Assembly: GCA_937974555.1 (NCBI GenBank)
Contig: CALJKR010000083.1
Coordinates: 66,667-130,666 of the forward strand
Source of the DNA: an uncultured Flavobacteriales bacterium
GTDB lineage: Bacteria; Bacteroidota; Bacteroidia; Flavobacteriales_D; Sanyastnellaceae
DNA: 64,000 bases
Direction of reading: 5' to 3'
Both the position numbers and the translations under genes were made by a program. Under the pieces are notes generated by a model. That model had not been told where the DNA came from and did no database searches. It saw nothing but the letters and a program-made list of their open reading frames with translations. Below are positions 16,235 to 24,888 of this stretch, one piece after another (positions within the stretch are counted from its first letter, which is position 1; each line of letters opens with the position of its first letter).

Positions 16235-17485
16235 ATTGAAAGTTGCAATTACTTTCCCTCTCAACCATTCACCGATAAAAGGAGAATTCATGGATTTTGA
16301 TTTCCAATCTTTTTTCTCAACCAGAGTGTTTTCAGCCGTGGAAAATAATGTGGCTCGGATTGGAGCTCCTTCTTGAATGGTTGGGGATTGAATTCCAAAA
16401 ATCTGCGCTGGCTGGGTAGTCCATTTGTCAACGATTTGCGCCAAGGTAAGGTCTCCTTCAAGTGCGGTGTATGCCATTTGGAAACCATGTTGTAGGCTGT
16501 TCATTCCAAATGCAGCGTATTCAAACTCAACATTTTTTTCTTCAATCACTACAGGAGTGTGATCGCTCATGATCATGTCGATGGTGTTGTCCAACAGTCC
16601 TTTGATTAATGCTTCACGGTCTTTATTGCTTCTGTATGGAGGCAATACTTTGAGATTACTCGGAAACATTTTTAAATCTTCATCAATAAAGCTCAATTGA
16701 TGTGCTGCGATTCCGCATGTTACAGCAAGCCCAGATTTTTTTGCTTTTCTTATGAGATCAACACTCTCCGCACATGAAATATTGGAAAAATGCAACTTGC
16801 CGCCGGTGTATTTCAGTATTTCAAGGTCGTGTTGGATTTGGATAAACTCGCTAACACTACTCAAACCCTTGGTTCCCATAAGGATGCTTGTTTTTCCCTC
16901 GTGGACAAGTCCTCCTGGATTGAGTTCATGATTGAATGGAAGGACGATTACCAAGCCATTGAAAGTTTTGGAGTATTCCAAAGCCCTGGCGAGCAGGGTT
17001 GTGCTTACAGCATTTTTATCATCTGAAAATGCAATCGCTCCTGCATTTTTCATGTCATACATTTCAGACAATTGCTTTCCTTTCATTTGTTCTGAAAGAC
17101 AACCGACTGGATGAAATGTAACACCGTTTCTTCCGTTTTGTTTGATGTAGGCAATTTGAGCAGCTTGATAAGTGGGAGGCTGATGAGAAGGGAAAACTAC
17201 CAAGTCTGTAATGCCTCCCTTTCTTGCCGCATCGCTGGCAGAAGAAAAAGTTTCGGCATCTTCATTTCCCGGCTCACCAACACGAACTTGACCATCGATC
17301 CATCCATTGGAAAGAAATAATTCTTGGCCGCTGATTTCTTTTGTTTGACCAGTGGCTACAATGGATTTTCCAATTTTTTTTATGATGCCTTTCTCTATCC
17401 AAACATCCACTTTTTTTAAATGATGTGGACTTTTGATATCCAAAATGGTAACCGATTTTAAACAGGTGTTTTTTACATTTTCCAT
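16229..17485 (-). CDS. Dihydroorotase homologue without zinc ligands
   Basis: A 418-residue amidohydrolase-fold protein of the dihydroorotase family. The canonical metal/substrate motif DxHxHxREPG is replaced by DGQVRVGEPG (64-73): both histidines and the arginine are gone. The later histidine segment reads LHFSNIS (231-237). The C-terminal aspartate is kept (SDHTP, 307-311), as is a histidine in GIAAHQL. Non-catalytic DHOase homologues that pair with aspartate carbamoyltransferase are known (PyrC' of Pseudomonas), and similar ligand-poor copies occur in Bacteroidota. I therefore infer a structural partner for PyrB rather than an enzyme. It overlaps the upstream BatA-like gene by 13 bp. Confidence 0.8.
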   Translation of the reverse strand: MENVKNTCLKSVTILDIKSPHHLKKVDVWIEKGIIKKIGKSIVATGQTKEISGQELFLSNGWIDGQVRVGEPGNEDAETFSSASDAARKGGITDLVVFPSHQPPTYQAAQIAYIKQNGRNGVTFHPVGCLSEQMKGKQLSEMYDMKNAGAIAFSDDKNAVSTTLLARALEYSKTFNGLVIVLPFNHELNPGGLVHEGKTSILMGTKGLSSVSEFIQIQHDLEILKYTGGKLHFSNISCAESVDLIRKAKKSGLAVTCGIAAHQLSFIDEDLKMFPSNLKVLPPYRSNKDREALIKGLLDNTIDMIMSDHTPVVIEEKNVEFEYAAFGMNSLQHGFQMAYTALEGDLTLAQIVDKWTTQPAQIFGIQSPTIQEGAPIRATLFSTAENTLVEKKDWKSKSMNSPFIGEWLRGKVIATFNS

Positions 17486-19488
17486 ATGCCGATCAAGATA
17501 GATTCACTAATAATTAAAGCAATTGCCAAGACGATGAGATACCACCAGAGATGTTGTCCTTCATCCATTTTTGTAACAAGATTCCCAATGTTCTCGGTGT
17601 TTTCATCAATAATGGAAAGGTCAAAATCTCCACTGAAATTTTGTTGTATTGATTCAAGTTCCTCTCGGTTGAAAAAAGCAAGTTGGGACTCGTTTTTTCC
17701 AGCATTGACTCCAATGGTGTACAAACTTTTTTCATTCCAAATGACGTCATAATGTCCAGATTGAGGAAGAAATGGTCCCATAGAAATTTCGGTGTTGTTT
17801 TTAATGTTCCGAACCAAAGGGATAAAGGTTTCTTGGGTTTTGGTGTGTTTTAGTTTGAGCTGGGTATTGCCATCCAGTTTAAGGTTTTTAAGCTTGAGGG
17901 GGGTGCCTTGTCCCAACGTAAAGCTCAAAGGTTGTGGGAATGCAGATAGTTCTGACATGCGCAACAATGAGATCGGAAATAGGCTGTGATTAAATAAGTT
18001 CGTATTTCGATAATCTACATTGATTAGCCAAACTTGGCCATTGTCAACTTGGGTGTAGCAGATCATGGGGTCTCCATTGTAATAACTTGCAACAGAAAAA
18101 AGACTACTGGATTTCTTCCAAGTCCAGTGGGATTCTGAGGATGGTAAATTGAAATTGTTTTTTGTGTCAAAGATGTTTTTGTACAAAGGAGAATTCAAAT
18201 CGATTTCTTTACCAGACATGCTTTGATTCATTTTTTCCCAATTGGATCCAAAATTTAAGCTTGTCAAATAAGTCTTCCACTGCTCCAATTGATCTAGGTT
18301 GGGAATAATAATCAGCGTTCGCCCTTGTTTGGTGGCTTCTATGGCTGCGGCCATAATTCCGCTTGAAACATCACCCGCATTTTCGATGATCAGTACTTCA
18401 TTTTTAATCCACTCTTCGACATCGATATTGGATACAGAATACAAGGTGGTTTTGAAGTTGGGATCGTTATTGAAAACTTCCAATGCATGAGGTGAATTTC
18501 CTAGGATGCCGATGTTTCTTGAGCTCCCAACTTCGTATGTAAAATAATGCCGATTATCAAACTGCACAGGGGAGTCGTTTAAAATGACCGTTCCTACTTG
18601 CACTCCTGTCCTAGAGGGAGTTAATGGGAATGAGATTTTTTGTGAACCCCCAGCAGCGATGGAAACACTGGTCACTCCTTTGTTTTGATTGTCGATATTC
18701 AATTCGCAACGGGTGTTTTGAATATCGGTTGTGCTGCTGTTTTTTAAGGAAACCCAAAGCATTTCTTCTTGACCCAAAAGGTGGGCAGGGGATTCAAAGT
18801 ATACGCTATCGACGTATACATTGGGCGTTTCATTGTTTTGAACCGGTATCCATCTGTAATCGATTTCATTTTGCAATTCGAGTTTGTCAAGTGGACAAGT
18901 TGATTTTTGAAAATCTGAAATCCAAAAAACCTTTTTATTGGGGTTTTGGTCTTTTTCAAAAAGGTCTTTTTGTCTTTCCCAAACCATGTCAATGGGACGT
19001 TCTATCGCACAGAGCTGGACGGATTGGATAATCTCGATGGCTTTATTTTTAGAGACATAGTGCTGCTGTATGCCCGTAAACTCATTGGAGATAATTTGGA
19101 ATTGATCGTTTTCATTGTATGCGAAGACGATATCCAAGGCTTTGTTTTTGGCGTGTTCGAGCAAGGCAATTTCTTGCTTGCTGTTTTCCATACTCAACGA
19201 ATTGTCGATATAAATGGATACAAGTTTCTTCCCAGAATTTCCATGCTCATGCGGCAAAATGGGTTGAGCAAATGCCATCACAATGGCCGTTATGGCCAAC
19301 AATCGTAGAAGAAGAATGATCCAATGTCGAATTTTGGATTTCTTTTGACTCTCTGTCTTTACCTCAGATAGGAAGGAGGTAAATGGAAAGTAAATGACTT
19401 TGTGTTTTCGGAAATTGAAAAGATGCACAATGATCGGAACAGAGAGTGCCGTAAGTCCCCACAACATTTCAGGCCTTAGGAAGTGCAT
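17473..19488 (-). CDS. BatA/aerotolerance-type membrane protein with vWA domain
   Basis: A 671-residue membrane protein. The N-terminus is the BatA (aerotolerance regulator N-terminal) domain: FLRPEMLWGLTALSVPIIVHLFNFRKHK, with helices at about 8-26 and 57-77. A von Willebrand-like domain begins with LVSIYIDNSLSMENSK (a MIDAS-type DxSxS), followed by beta-rich segments, and a final helix lies at about 647-667. Function unknown; relatives sit with Bat or GATase-like proteins. A perfect -7 box ends 4 nt before the ATG. The downstream dihydroorotase-like gene starts inside its 3' end. Confidence 0.75.
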   Translation of the reverse strand: MHFLRPEMLWGLTALSVPIIVHLFNFRKHKVIYFPFTSFLSEVKTESQKKSKIRHWIILLLRLLAITAIVMAFAQPILPHEHGNSGKKLVSIYIDNSLSMENSKQEIALLEHAKNKALDIVFAYNENDQFQIISNEFTGIQQHYVSKNKAIEIIQSVQLCAIERPIDMVWERQKDLFEKDQNPNKKVFWISDFQKSTCPLDKLELQNEIDYRWIPVQNNETPNVYVDSVYFESPAHLLGQEEMLWVSLKNSSTTDIQNTRCELNIDNQNKGVTSVSIAAGGSQKISFPLTPSRTGVQVGTVILNDSPVQFDNRHYFTYEVGSSRNIGILGNSPHALEVFNNDPNFKTTLYSVSNIDVEEWIKNEVLIIENAGDVSSGIMAAAIEATKQGRTLIIIPNLDQLEQWKTYLTSLNFGSNWEKMNQSMSGKEIDLNSPLYKNIFDTKNNFNLPSSESHWTWKKSSSLFSVASYYNGDPMICYTQVDNGQVWLINVDYRNTNLFNHSLFPISLLRMSELSAFPQPLSFTLGQGTPLKLKNLKLDGNTQLKLKHTKTQETFIPLVRNIKNNTEISMGPFLPQSGHYDVIWNEKSLYTIGVNAGKNESQLAFFNREELESIQQNFSGDFDLSIIDENTENIGNLVTKMDEGQHLWWYLIVLAIALIISESILIGIWKM

Positions 19489-19492
19489 GTGA

Positions 19493-19500
19493 CAAAGATA
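19493..19500 (-). promoter_or_regulatory. -7 promoter box of the BatA-like gene
   Basis: Minus-strand TATCTTTG, a perfect TAnnTTTG, ending 4 nt before the ATG at 19488: a leaderless-type arrangement. It lies between this gene and the stop of the upstream ABC gene (19513). Confidence 0.6.
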
Positions 19501-19512
19501 AGGGATGAATAC

Positions 19513-20166
19513 TTAGTATTCAATGCGGCCATCGACCATTTTTAAAATTCTATCCGATTGACTGGCCAGTTTTTCATTGTGGGTTACGATGACAAAAGTT
19601 TGCTGCATGGAAGTTCGCAGCTGAAAAAACAATTGGTGCAATTCCTCGGCATGATGAGAATCCAAATTCCCTGAAGGTTCATCGGCCAAAATAATATCGG
19701 GATTGTTCATCAGCGCACGTGCCACAGCCATGCGCTGTTGTTCGCCACCAGATAATTCCGTAGGAGCATGATGAGATCTTTCAGCAACATGCAGTAATTC
19801 CATCAATTCAAGGGCTCTTTTCTTTGCTCCCTCTTTGGATTTACCCGCAATCAGAGCAGGCATCATTACATTTTCCAATGCAGTGAACTCAGGCAACAAA
19901 TTGTGAAATTGAAAGACAAAACCAATTTTTAGGTTTCTAAATTTGTTGAGGCCAGCGTTGTTGAGTTTGAAAATGTCCTGAGAATCAAAAAGAATAGTAC
20001 CAGCATCGGGTCTGTCTAAAGTGCCCAGTATCTGCAATAATGTCGATTTTCCGGCTCCTGAGGCGCCGACAATGGACACCACCTCTCCCCGTTGTATGTT
20101 TAAATCCACGCCTTTGAGGACAGCCAACGAGCCGTAATTTTTCTTCAGATTTTTGATTTCAATCAC
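19513..20166 (-). CDS. ABC transporter ATP-binding protein, LolD/MacB type
   Basis: A 217-residue nucleotide-binding subunit. Walker A is GASGAGKSTLLQ (33-44), the signature LSGGEQQRMAVARAL, Walker B IILADEPSGNLD and H-loop VIVTHNEK. The composition and size fit the LolD/MacB family (lipoprotein release or macrolide-type export). No permease gene is adjacent, so the substrate is undetermined. The start codon is GTG at 20166; TTacTTTG (one mismatch to the -7 box) ends 4 nt upstream. It is divergent from sucC. Confidence 0.88.
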   Translation of the reverse strand: MIEIKNLKKNYGSLAVLKGVDLNIQRGEVVSIVGASGAGKSTLLQILGTLDRPDAGTILFDSQDIFKLNNAGLNKFRNLKIGFVFQFHNLLPEFTALENVMMPALIAGKSKEGAKKRALELMELLHVAERSHHAPTELSGGEQQRMAVARALMNNPDIILADEPSGNLDSHHAEELHQLFFQLRTSMQQTFVIVTHNEKLASQSDRILKMVDGRIEY

Positions 20167-20221
20167 ATTGCAAAGTAAAGCATGATTTCGCTTACCTTCG
20201 CAATCGAAAAATATTTGACAA

Positions 20222-21433
20222 ATGAATATTCACGAGTACCAAGGAAAGAGCATTTTATCGCAATATGGAGTTGCGGTTCAGCGTGGTTATGTTGCTTCAA
20301 CACCTGAAGAGGCTAAGGAAGCGGCAGTGCGCCTACAACAAGAGACAGGAACAGGATGGTTTGTGGTTAAAGCACAAATCCATGCCGGAGGTCGCGGAAA
20401 AGGAACCGTCACAGAAACAGGATCTCGTGGAGTTGTTTTGGCAAAAAGTATTGATGAGGTTCCAGAAAAGGCCCAAGGTATTTTGGGTGGTCACTTGGTA
20501 ACACTTCAAACCAAAGCCTTAGGTAAATTGGTGAGCAAAGTATTTGTTGCTGAGGATGTGTATGCACCTGGTGCAAGCGAACCTCGCGAATTTTACATGT
20601 CTGTTTTGTTGGATCGCGGCCAAGGTCGTAACGTTATTGTTTATTCACCAGATGGTGGAATGAACATCGAAGAAGTTGCGGAGAAAACACCCGAGAGAAT
20701 TTTTAAAGAAACCATAGATCCTTTGACCGGTGTTACTGACTTTCAAACCAGAAAGATTGCATTTAACTTGGGATTGAGCGGTGAGGCTTTCAAGCAAATG
20801 GGCAAATTTGTAAAGGCTTTGTATGCTGCTTATGTGGGATGTGATGCCGCCATGTTTGAAATCAATCCGGTATTAAAAACGTCAGATGATCGCGTGATTG
20901 CAGTGGATGCTAAAGTGACTTTTGATGGAAACGGTTTGTTCCGTCATCCTGATTATCAGGCCATGCGCGATGTAACAGAGGAAGATCCAATCGAAGTAGA
21001 AGCGGGTGAAGCCGGTTTGAACTACGTGAAGTTGGACGGTAATGTGGGTTGTATGGTTAACGGAGCTGGTTTGGCGATGGCAACCATGGACATCATCAAA
21101 TTGAGTGGTGGTGATCCTGCTAACTTTTTGGATGTTGGGGGAACAGCCGACGCTAAGCGCGTTGAAACCGCCTTCAGAATGATTCTTCGTGATTCTGCTG
21201 TTAAAGCCATTTTAGTAAACATATTTGGAGGAATCGTTCGTTGTGATCGCGTAGCGCAAGGCGTTGTTGATGCTTACAAGAATATGGGAAATATCGAAGT
21301 GCCGATCATCGTCCGTTTGCAAGGAACCAATGCGGAAGAAGCCAAGCAATTGATTGATAATAGCGGTCTTGCGGTGCATAGTGCAATTACTTTGCAAGAA
21401 GCGGCTGACAAGGTTAAAGCTGTATTGGCATAA
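20222..21433 (+). CDS. sucC: Succinate-CoA ligase (ADP-forming) beta subunit
   Basis: TCA-cycle enzyme subunit, 403 residues. It has an N-terminal ATP-grasp domain (MNIHEYQGKSILSQYGV, KAQIHAGGRGKG) and a C-terminal CoA-ligase domain with GGDPANFLDVGGTADAKRV and the loop VNIFGGIVRCDRVAQGV. The alpha subunit gene sucD is not in this window. TAccTTcG (20193-20200), a one-mismatch -7 box, lies 21 nt upstream of the ATG. A strong hairpin with a T run follows within 25 bp of the stop, inside the next open reading frame. Confidence 0.97.
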   Translation: MNIHEYQGKSILSQYGVAVQRGYVASTPEEAKEAAVRLQQETGTGWFVVKAQIHAGGRGKGTVTETGSRGVVLAKSIDEVPEKAQGILGGHLVTLQTKALGKLVSKVFVAEDVYAPGASEPREFYMSVLLDRGQGRNVIVYSPDGGMNIEEVAEKTPERIFKETIDPLTGVTDFQTRKIAFNLGLSGEAFKQMGKFVKALYAAYVGCDAAMFEINPVLKTSDDRVIAVDAKVTFDGNGLFRHPDYQAMRDVTEEDPIEVEAGEAGLNYVKLDGNVGCMVNGAGLAMATMDIIKLSGGDPANFLDVGGTADAKRVETAFRMILRDSAVKAILVNIFGGIVRCDRVAQGVVDAYKNMGNIEVPIIVRLQGTNAEEAKQLIDNSGLAVHSAITLQEAADKVKAVLA

Positions 21434-21865
21434 ATGAATTATAGTTTTCAAAAAGAAAGCGCAATGGACCTTCGTTCATTGCGCTTTTTGGTTTTATGGC
21501 CCCACAAGAGTGGAATTGAGGATTGTATTTTGGATGCAGATTGGTATGCGGATACGTTGCATTTTTCAGCGCGTGATGAAAACAATGTGGTGGTAGCTTG
21601 CTGTACGGTGGTGGCTGAGTTGAAGGTCATTGAGAATTGTAGTTGCGCATATCGATTAAGGGCCATGGCTACCCATCCTGCCATTAGGGGCGCCGGAGTG
21701 GGTAAGGCCTTATTGGAATTTGCCATGTCCCATTATCCCAATCAACATTTTTGGTGCGATGCCCGTCAAGTGGCGGTGCCTTTTTATGAAAAGTGTGGCT
21801 GGCAAGTGTATTCCTCAGTCTACGAGATTCCACAAATAGGCCCTCATTTTTTAATGATGAAATAA
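21434..21865 (+). CDS. GNAT family N-acetyltransferase
   Basis: A 143-residue GNAT domain. The acetyl-CoA motif A is RAMATHPAIRGAGVGKALLEFAM, and the C-terminal VPFYEKCGWQVYSSVYE is typical of motif B. The substrate is unknown; the closest picture is the ElaA-like group of small cytoplasmic acetyltransferases. The ATG at 21434 directly follows the sucC stop. An alternative ATG at 21464 lies within the stem of an intrinsic-terminator-like hairpin (21456-21487). Either start means transcripts reaching this gene must pass that hairpin or begin within it. A bidirectional terminator follows the stop. Confidence 0.82.
   Translation: MNYSFQKESAMDLRSLRFLVLWPHKSGIEDCILDADWYADTLHFSARDENNVVVACCTVVAELKVIENCSCAYRLRAMATHPAIRGAGVGKALLEFAMSHYPNQHFWCDARQVAVPFYEKCGWQVYSSVYEIPQIGPHFLMMK
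21456..21489 (+). terminator. Terminator-like hairpin within the GNAT 5' end
   Basis: AAAGCGCAATG pairs with CATTGCGCTTT; G-T, A-T and C-G pairs extend the stem towards a small loop around TTCG. TT, GG and TTTT follow. The stem of about 14 bp sits 22 bp after the sucC stop and covers codons 8-18 of the GNAT frame. Confidence 0.75.
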
Positions 21866-21894
21866 AAAAGGCGATCGTAGATCGCCTTTTTTTT
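21864..21894. terminator. Bidirectional terminator
   Basis: AAAAAAGGCGATC and GATCGCCTTTTTT around a GTA loop, followed by more T. It lies between the convergent GNAT and DPP III genes and has A and T tracts on both sides. Confidence 0.85.
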
Positions 21895-21906
21895 GAGGAA
21901 GCACGG

Positions 21907-23931
21907 TTATTTCAAAAATCCATGACGTTGACTGTACATCAACATTTGTTCTGAAAAATCTTTCATATAGGTAACACGCACATCGATGATTTGTCCTTGT
22001 GCATCTGTTACAGGCTCTAAAACAGGATTCATAAATCCATTGTATGGAGGAATGTTTAACTGATCGGAACGCATAACAACTTCCTTATGGATATCCAAGT
22101 CTACTTTTTTACCGTAACCATCTGCCAAAGCCTTTGCGGCGGCGTAATCGCCCTGAGAAGTAATACGTTGGACTTCATTCAATAGCTTACCTACGAGGTT
22201 TCTAATTTCTTTGTAGTCTCGGATGTCAAAATATGTTTTGCCGTCTCGTTCTATACGAACAATGGCGGGAGTTTCACTGTTCTGGGCTTGTTCAAAAATC
22301 CAGTTGCAGATCCAAGCTCTATTGCGCATGTGGGCTTCCTCAAGTTCTTCTTCAAATTTCAAACGGCGCAATTGTACGAGCATTCCGTTTCTGAAATAAC
22401 CATCATACTCGGCCATTCCCACTTCAAGACTTGGCATCAAGCCCCATTCTACCAATTGTGGGTCCATCACATAATACAAAGCAACCAAGTCCGCACGACC
22501 TTCTTCAATGGTAGAGGCAAACTCTTTCAAGGTTTGTGAAGAAGGAGAGACTCCATTTTCCAATTGACCGCTGGCATGACCGATTACTTCATGCATGGCA
22601 GTGTGCATTTTTCCAGCTATCTCACCATATTTAATGGCGCGATCAATCTCTTCCAAATCATGAGCAAATTCAGTGAGCATTCCTGATCCACCAGCCTTGT
22701 TATTGGCATCTTCAATGTTTCCCAAGCTAACGCTTTTGGAACCATGCATGGTTCTTATCCATTGGGCATTTGGAAGATTAACTCCAATGGGGGTGGATGG
22801 ATTGGCGTCGCCACATTCTCCGGCAACATTCACCACCTTGTAAGTGATGCCTTTTACTTCTTTCTTTTTATGCTCTGGTGCGGTGGGACTGTTATCTTCA
22901 AACCATTGGGCATGATCCATCATTACTTTCATGCGATCACTGGCTTCAAAATCATTGATTTCTACAATGGTCTCGTAAGAACCTCTGTTACCTAGCGGGT
23001 CGTTGTATACTTCAACAAATCCATGTATGAAGTCAATATCGCCTTCCGTTGCACGCGCCCATTGGATGTTGAAATCATCCCAAGCCTTTAAATCACCGGT
23101 TTTGTAGAATTGAATGAGCTTTCTAATAACCACGGCTTGCTTGTCATTTTCAGCAACGCGTTCCGCGCGTTCCAACCACATCACCACTTGCTCCAATGCC
23201 TTGCCATATTTACCGCCAACTTTGTACACCTCTTCTTGAAGTTTTCCGTTGACTTTAACCAAGTCGGCGTTGATGCCATATGAAAGGGGAGTGCGATCCT
23301 CCTTTTTAATCTTGCTCGCATAGTAGGCCAATGCTTCTTCAGTAGTAATGCCGGGTCCATAGAAATTGACAGATGAGTTTTCTACCAATCCTTTGCTTGC
23401 ATCTTTCTCAACCTTTTTGGGTGCAATATTGGGATTGAAAATCACCTCGAAAATCTCTTTGGAGATTTCAGTTTGCGTCGCTATGGCAATCTTTTCAAGA
23501 AAAGACTGACTGAATTGCGGTTGATGCTTTTGATTGGAATAGTGATGGTGAATACCGTTACTCATCCAAATTTGCTTCAAATACGTTTCAAATTGTTTCC
23601 ATTCAGGCGCAGTTTTATCGCCTTGGTAACGCATATAAATGTTTTCTAAAGCAGTGCGTATGGCCAGATTGTATTTTCCATTTTGTGCCCACATGATGTC
23701 TCTTCCTGCCAGACCAGCTTGGGTGAGATAGTATACCAATTCTTTCTGACGAGGGGTTAAACGATCAAAGTTTGGCAACTCGTATCTTAAAATTCTGATG
23801 TCGGCAAATCGGTCCGCTTCATAAACGAATGTGCTCTCTGTTCGCTTCAATTCCCGCTCTTGTGCCGATGCGTGAAGACCAGTGCTGAGCGCCGCAACGC
23901 ATAGAACTCCTTTAATCAATAATCTTTTCAT
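21907..23931 (-). CDS. Dipeptidyl peptidase III-like metallopeptidase (M49)
   Basis: A 674-residue exported zinc peptidase. The signal peptide is residues 1-23 (ends HASAQ), so unlike the cytosolic eukaryotic enzyme it acts in the periplasm or is a lipid-free envelope protein. The M49 motif HEXXGH is present as HEVIGH (447-452), with the second zinc motif EEGRADLV (EECRAE in the reference family) about 40 residues later. Such proteins are often mislabelled dihydrofolate reductase in Bacteroidota. The ATG at 23931, not the upstream in-frame one at 23994, precedes the signal peptide. TAtaTTcG lies 18 nt upstream. Confidence 0.85.
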   Translation of the reverse strand: MKRLLIKGVLCVAALSTGLHASAQERELKRTESTFVYEADRFADIRILRYELPNFDRLTPRQKELVYYLTQAGLAGRDIMWAQNGKYNLAIRTALENIYMRYQGDKTAPEWKQFETYLKQIWMSNGIHHHYSNQKHQPQFSQSFLEKIAIATQTEISKEIFEVIFNPNIAPKKVEKDASKGLVENSSVNFYGPGITTEEALAYYASKIKKEDRTPLSYGINADLVKVNGKLQEEVYKVGGKYGKALEQVVMWLERAERVAENDKQAVVIRKLIQFYKTGDLKAWDDFNIQWARATEGDIDFIHGFVEVYNDPLGNRGSYETIVEINDFEASDRMKVMMDHAQWFEDNSPTAPEHKKKEVKGITYKVVNVAGECGDANPSTPIGVNLPNAQWIRTMHGSKSVSLGNIEDANNKAGGSGMLTEFAHDLEEIDRAIKYGEIAGKMHTAMHEVIGHASGQLENGVSPSSQTLKEFASTIEEGRADLVALYYVMDPQLVEWGLMPSLEVGMAEYDGYFRNGMLVQLRRLKFEEELEEAHMRNRAWICNWIFEQAQNSETPAIVRIERDGKTYFDIRDYKEIRNLVGKLLNEVQRITSQGDYAAAKALADGYGKKVDLDIHKEVVMRSDQLNIPPYNGFMNPVLEPVTDAQGQIIDVRVTYMKDFSEQMLMYSQRHGFLK

Positions 23932-24047
23932 AAATTTCAATTGAGAATCCGAATATACAGCCAGAGGGAAATGGAAGTTTTTTCGAAATTTCAAGAAAAA
24001 TCGCGACTTATTAACAAATTAACAAGGTTCCTTTTTATCTTCGCTTC

Positions 24048-24434
24048 ATGTTGAAATTGACTACTGCAGGAGTGAAAATTGAGGTCTTGACCAAATATGA
24101 AGAAGGCATTAGCAGTCCAGTTTTGAATAGCTATGTTTTTTCATATCAGATTACGATAGAAAACACCAATGATTTCCCGATACAATTGATGAGAAGGTTT
24201 TGGGATATTTTTGATTCATCTGGGCAATGCAGAGAGGTAGAGGGATCTGGTGTTGTCGGAGAGCAACCCTATATCGCGCCTCATGGAACATTCACTTACA
24301 ATTCTGCTTGTGATTTAAAAAGTCCACGTGGGAAAATGTCGGGGTACTACACGATGATGAATCATTTGTCTGACGAATTGTTCATTGTGCGTGTTCCTGA
24401 TTTCCTATTGGAAGTTCCTTTTGCTTTGAATTGA
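24048..24434 (+). CDS. apaG: ApaG domain protein
   Basis: A 128-residue single-domain ApaG protein (fibronectin III-like fold). Diagnostic segments are YVFSYQITIENTNDFPIQLMRRFWDI, the Gly-rich EGSGVVGEQPYIAPHGTFTY and the C-terminal MSGYYTM. The family is linked genetically to Co2+/Mg2+ resistance and diadenosine tetraphosphate turnover in enterobacteria, but its biochemistry is unsettled. TAtcTTcG ends 4 nt before the ATG. A bidirectional terminator follows. Confidence 0.92.
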   Translation: MLKLTTAGVKIEVLTKYEEGISSPVLNSYVFSYQITIENTNDFPIQLMRRFWDIFDSSGQCREVEGSGVVGEQPYIAPHGTFTYNSACDLKSPRGKMSGYYTMMNHLSDELFIVRVPDFLLEVPFALN

Positions 24435-24455
24435 TCAATCGAATTTGTACAACAA

Positions 24456-24482
24456 AAAAAGCCGCCCAATGGGCGGCTTTTT
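24456..24482. terminator. Bidirectional terminator
   Basis: AAAAAGCCGCCC and GGGCGGCTTTTT around an AAT loop between the convergent apaG and RNA-binding protein genes. Confidence 0.88.
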
Positions 24483-24503
24483 CATTTGAAAGATTCAATA
24501 TTA

Positions 24504-24755
24504 TTAACGTGGAGCGCGCTCTTCAGCTACTTTAACATTGATTCGACGGCCACTCAATTCGCTTTGATCCAAAGCTGAAATTGCAGAATGTGCAGCATCG
24601 TCGTTGTCCATTTCAACAAAACCAAATCCACGTGAGCGACCTGTCTCACGATCTTTGATGATGCGAGCGCTAGTTACGTTACCGTAAGCTTGAAATGCAC
24701 TCTCTAACTCTTCTCTAGTAAGGCTGAAGGGTAAGCCTGAAACAAAAATGTTCAT
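24504..24755 (-). CDS. RRM-type RNA-binding protein
   Basis: An 83-residue protein made of one RNA recognition motif: RNP2 IFVSGL (residues 3-8) and RNP1 RGFGFVEM with the two exposed Phe residues. Single-RRM proteins of this size are common in Bacteroidota and cyanobacteria (Rbp type) and are often cold-inducible or abundant. The frame is open to 24803, but the ATG at 24755 aligns with the RRM start. A good promoter (TTG-N20-TATATTTG) leaves a 5' leader of about 40 nt, one of the few genes here with a real leader. Confidence 0.93.
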   Translation of the reverse strand: MNIFVSGLPFSLTREELESAFQAYGNVTSARIIKDRETGRSRGFGFVEMDNDDAAHSAISALDQSELSGRRINVKVAEERAPR

Positions 24756-24800
24756 GAAATAAAAATTAAAAAAATTAAACCTATACTTTAATAGGTGAAA

Positions 24801-24831
24801 CAAATATAGACGAAATAATCAATTTTCCAAG
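24801..24831 (-). promoter_or_regulatory. Promoter of the RRM protein gene
   Basis: Minus strand TTG (24831-24829), 20-bp spacer, TATATTTG (24808-24801). The box ends 45 nt before the ATG at 24755, so this gene keeps an AU-rich leader of about 40 nt that could hold a regulatory element. Confidence 0.7.
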
Positions 24832-24888
24832 TTTCGATGAAATTTATATTTCATATTCGCGGCCTAAACCAAAATTATACCGGGCGTT

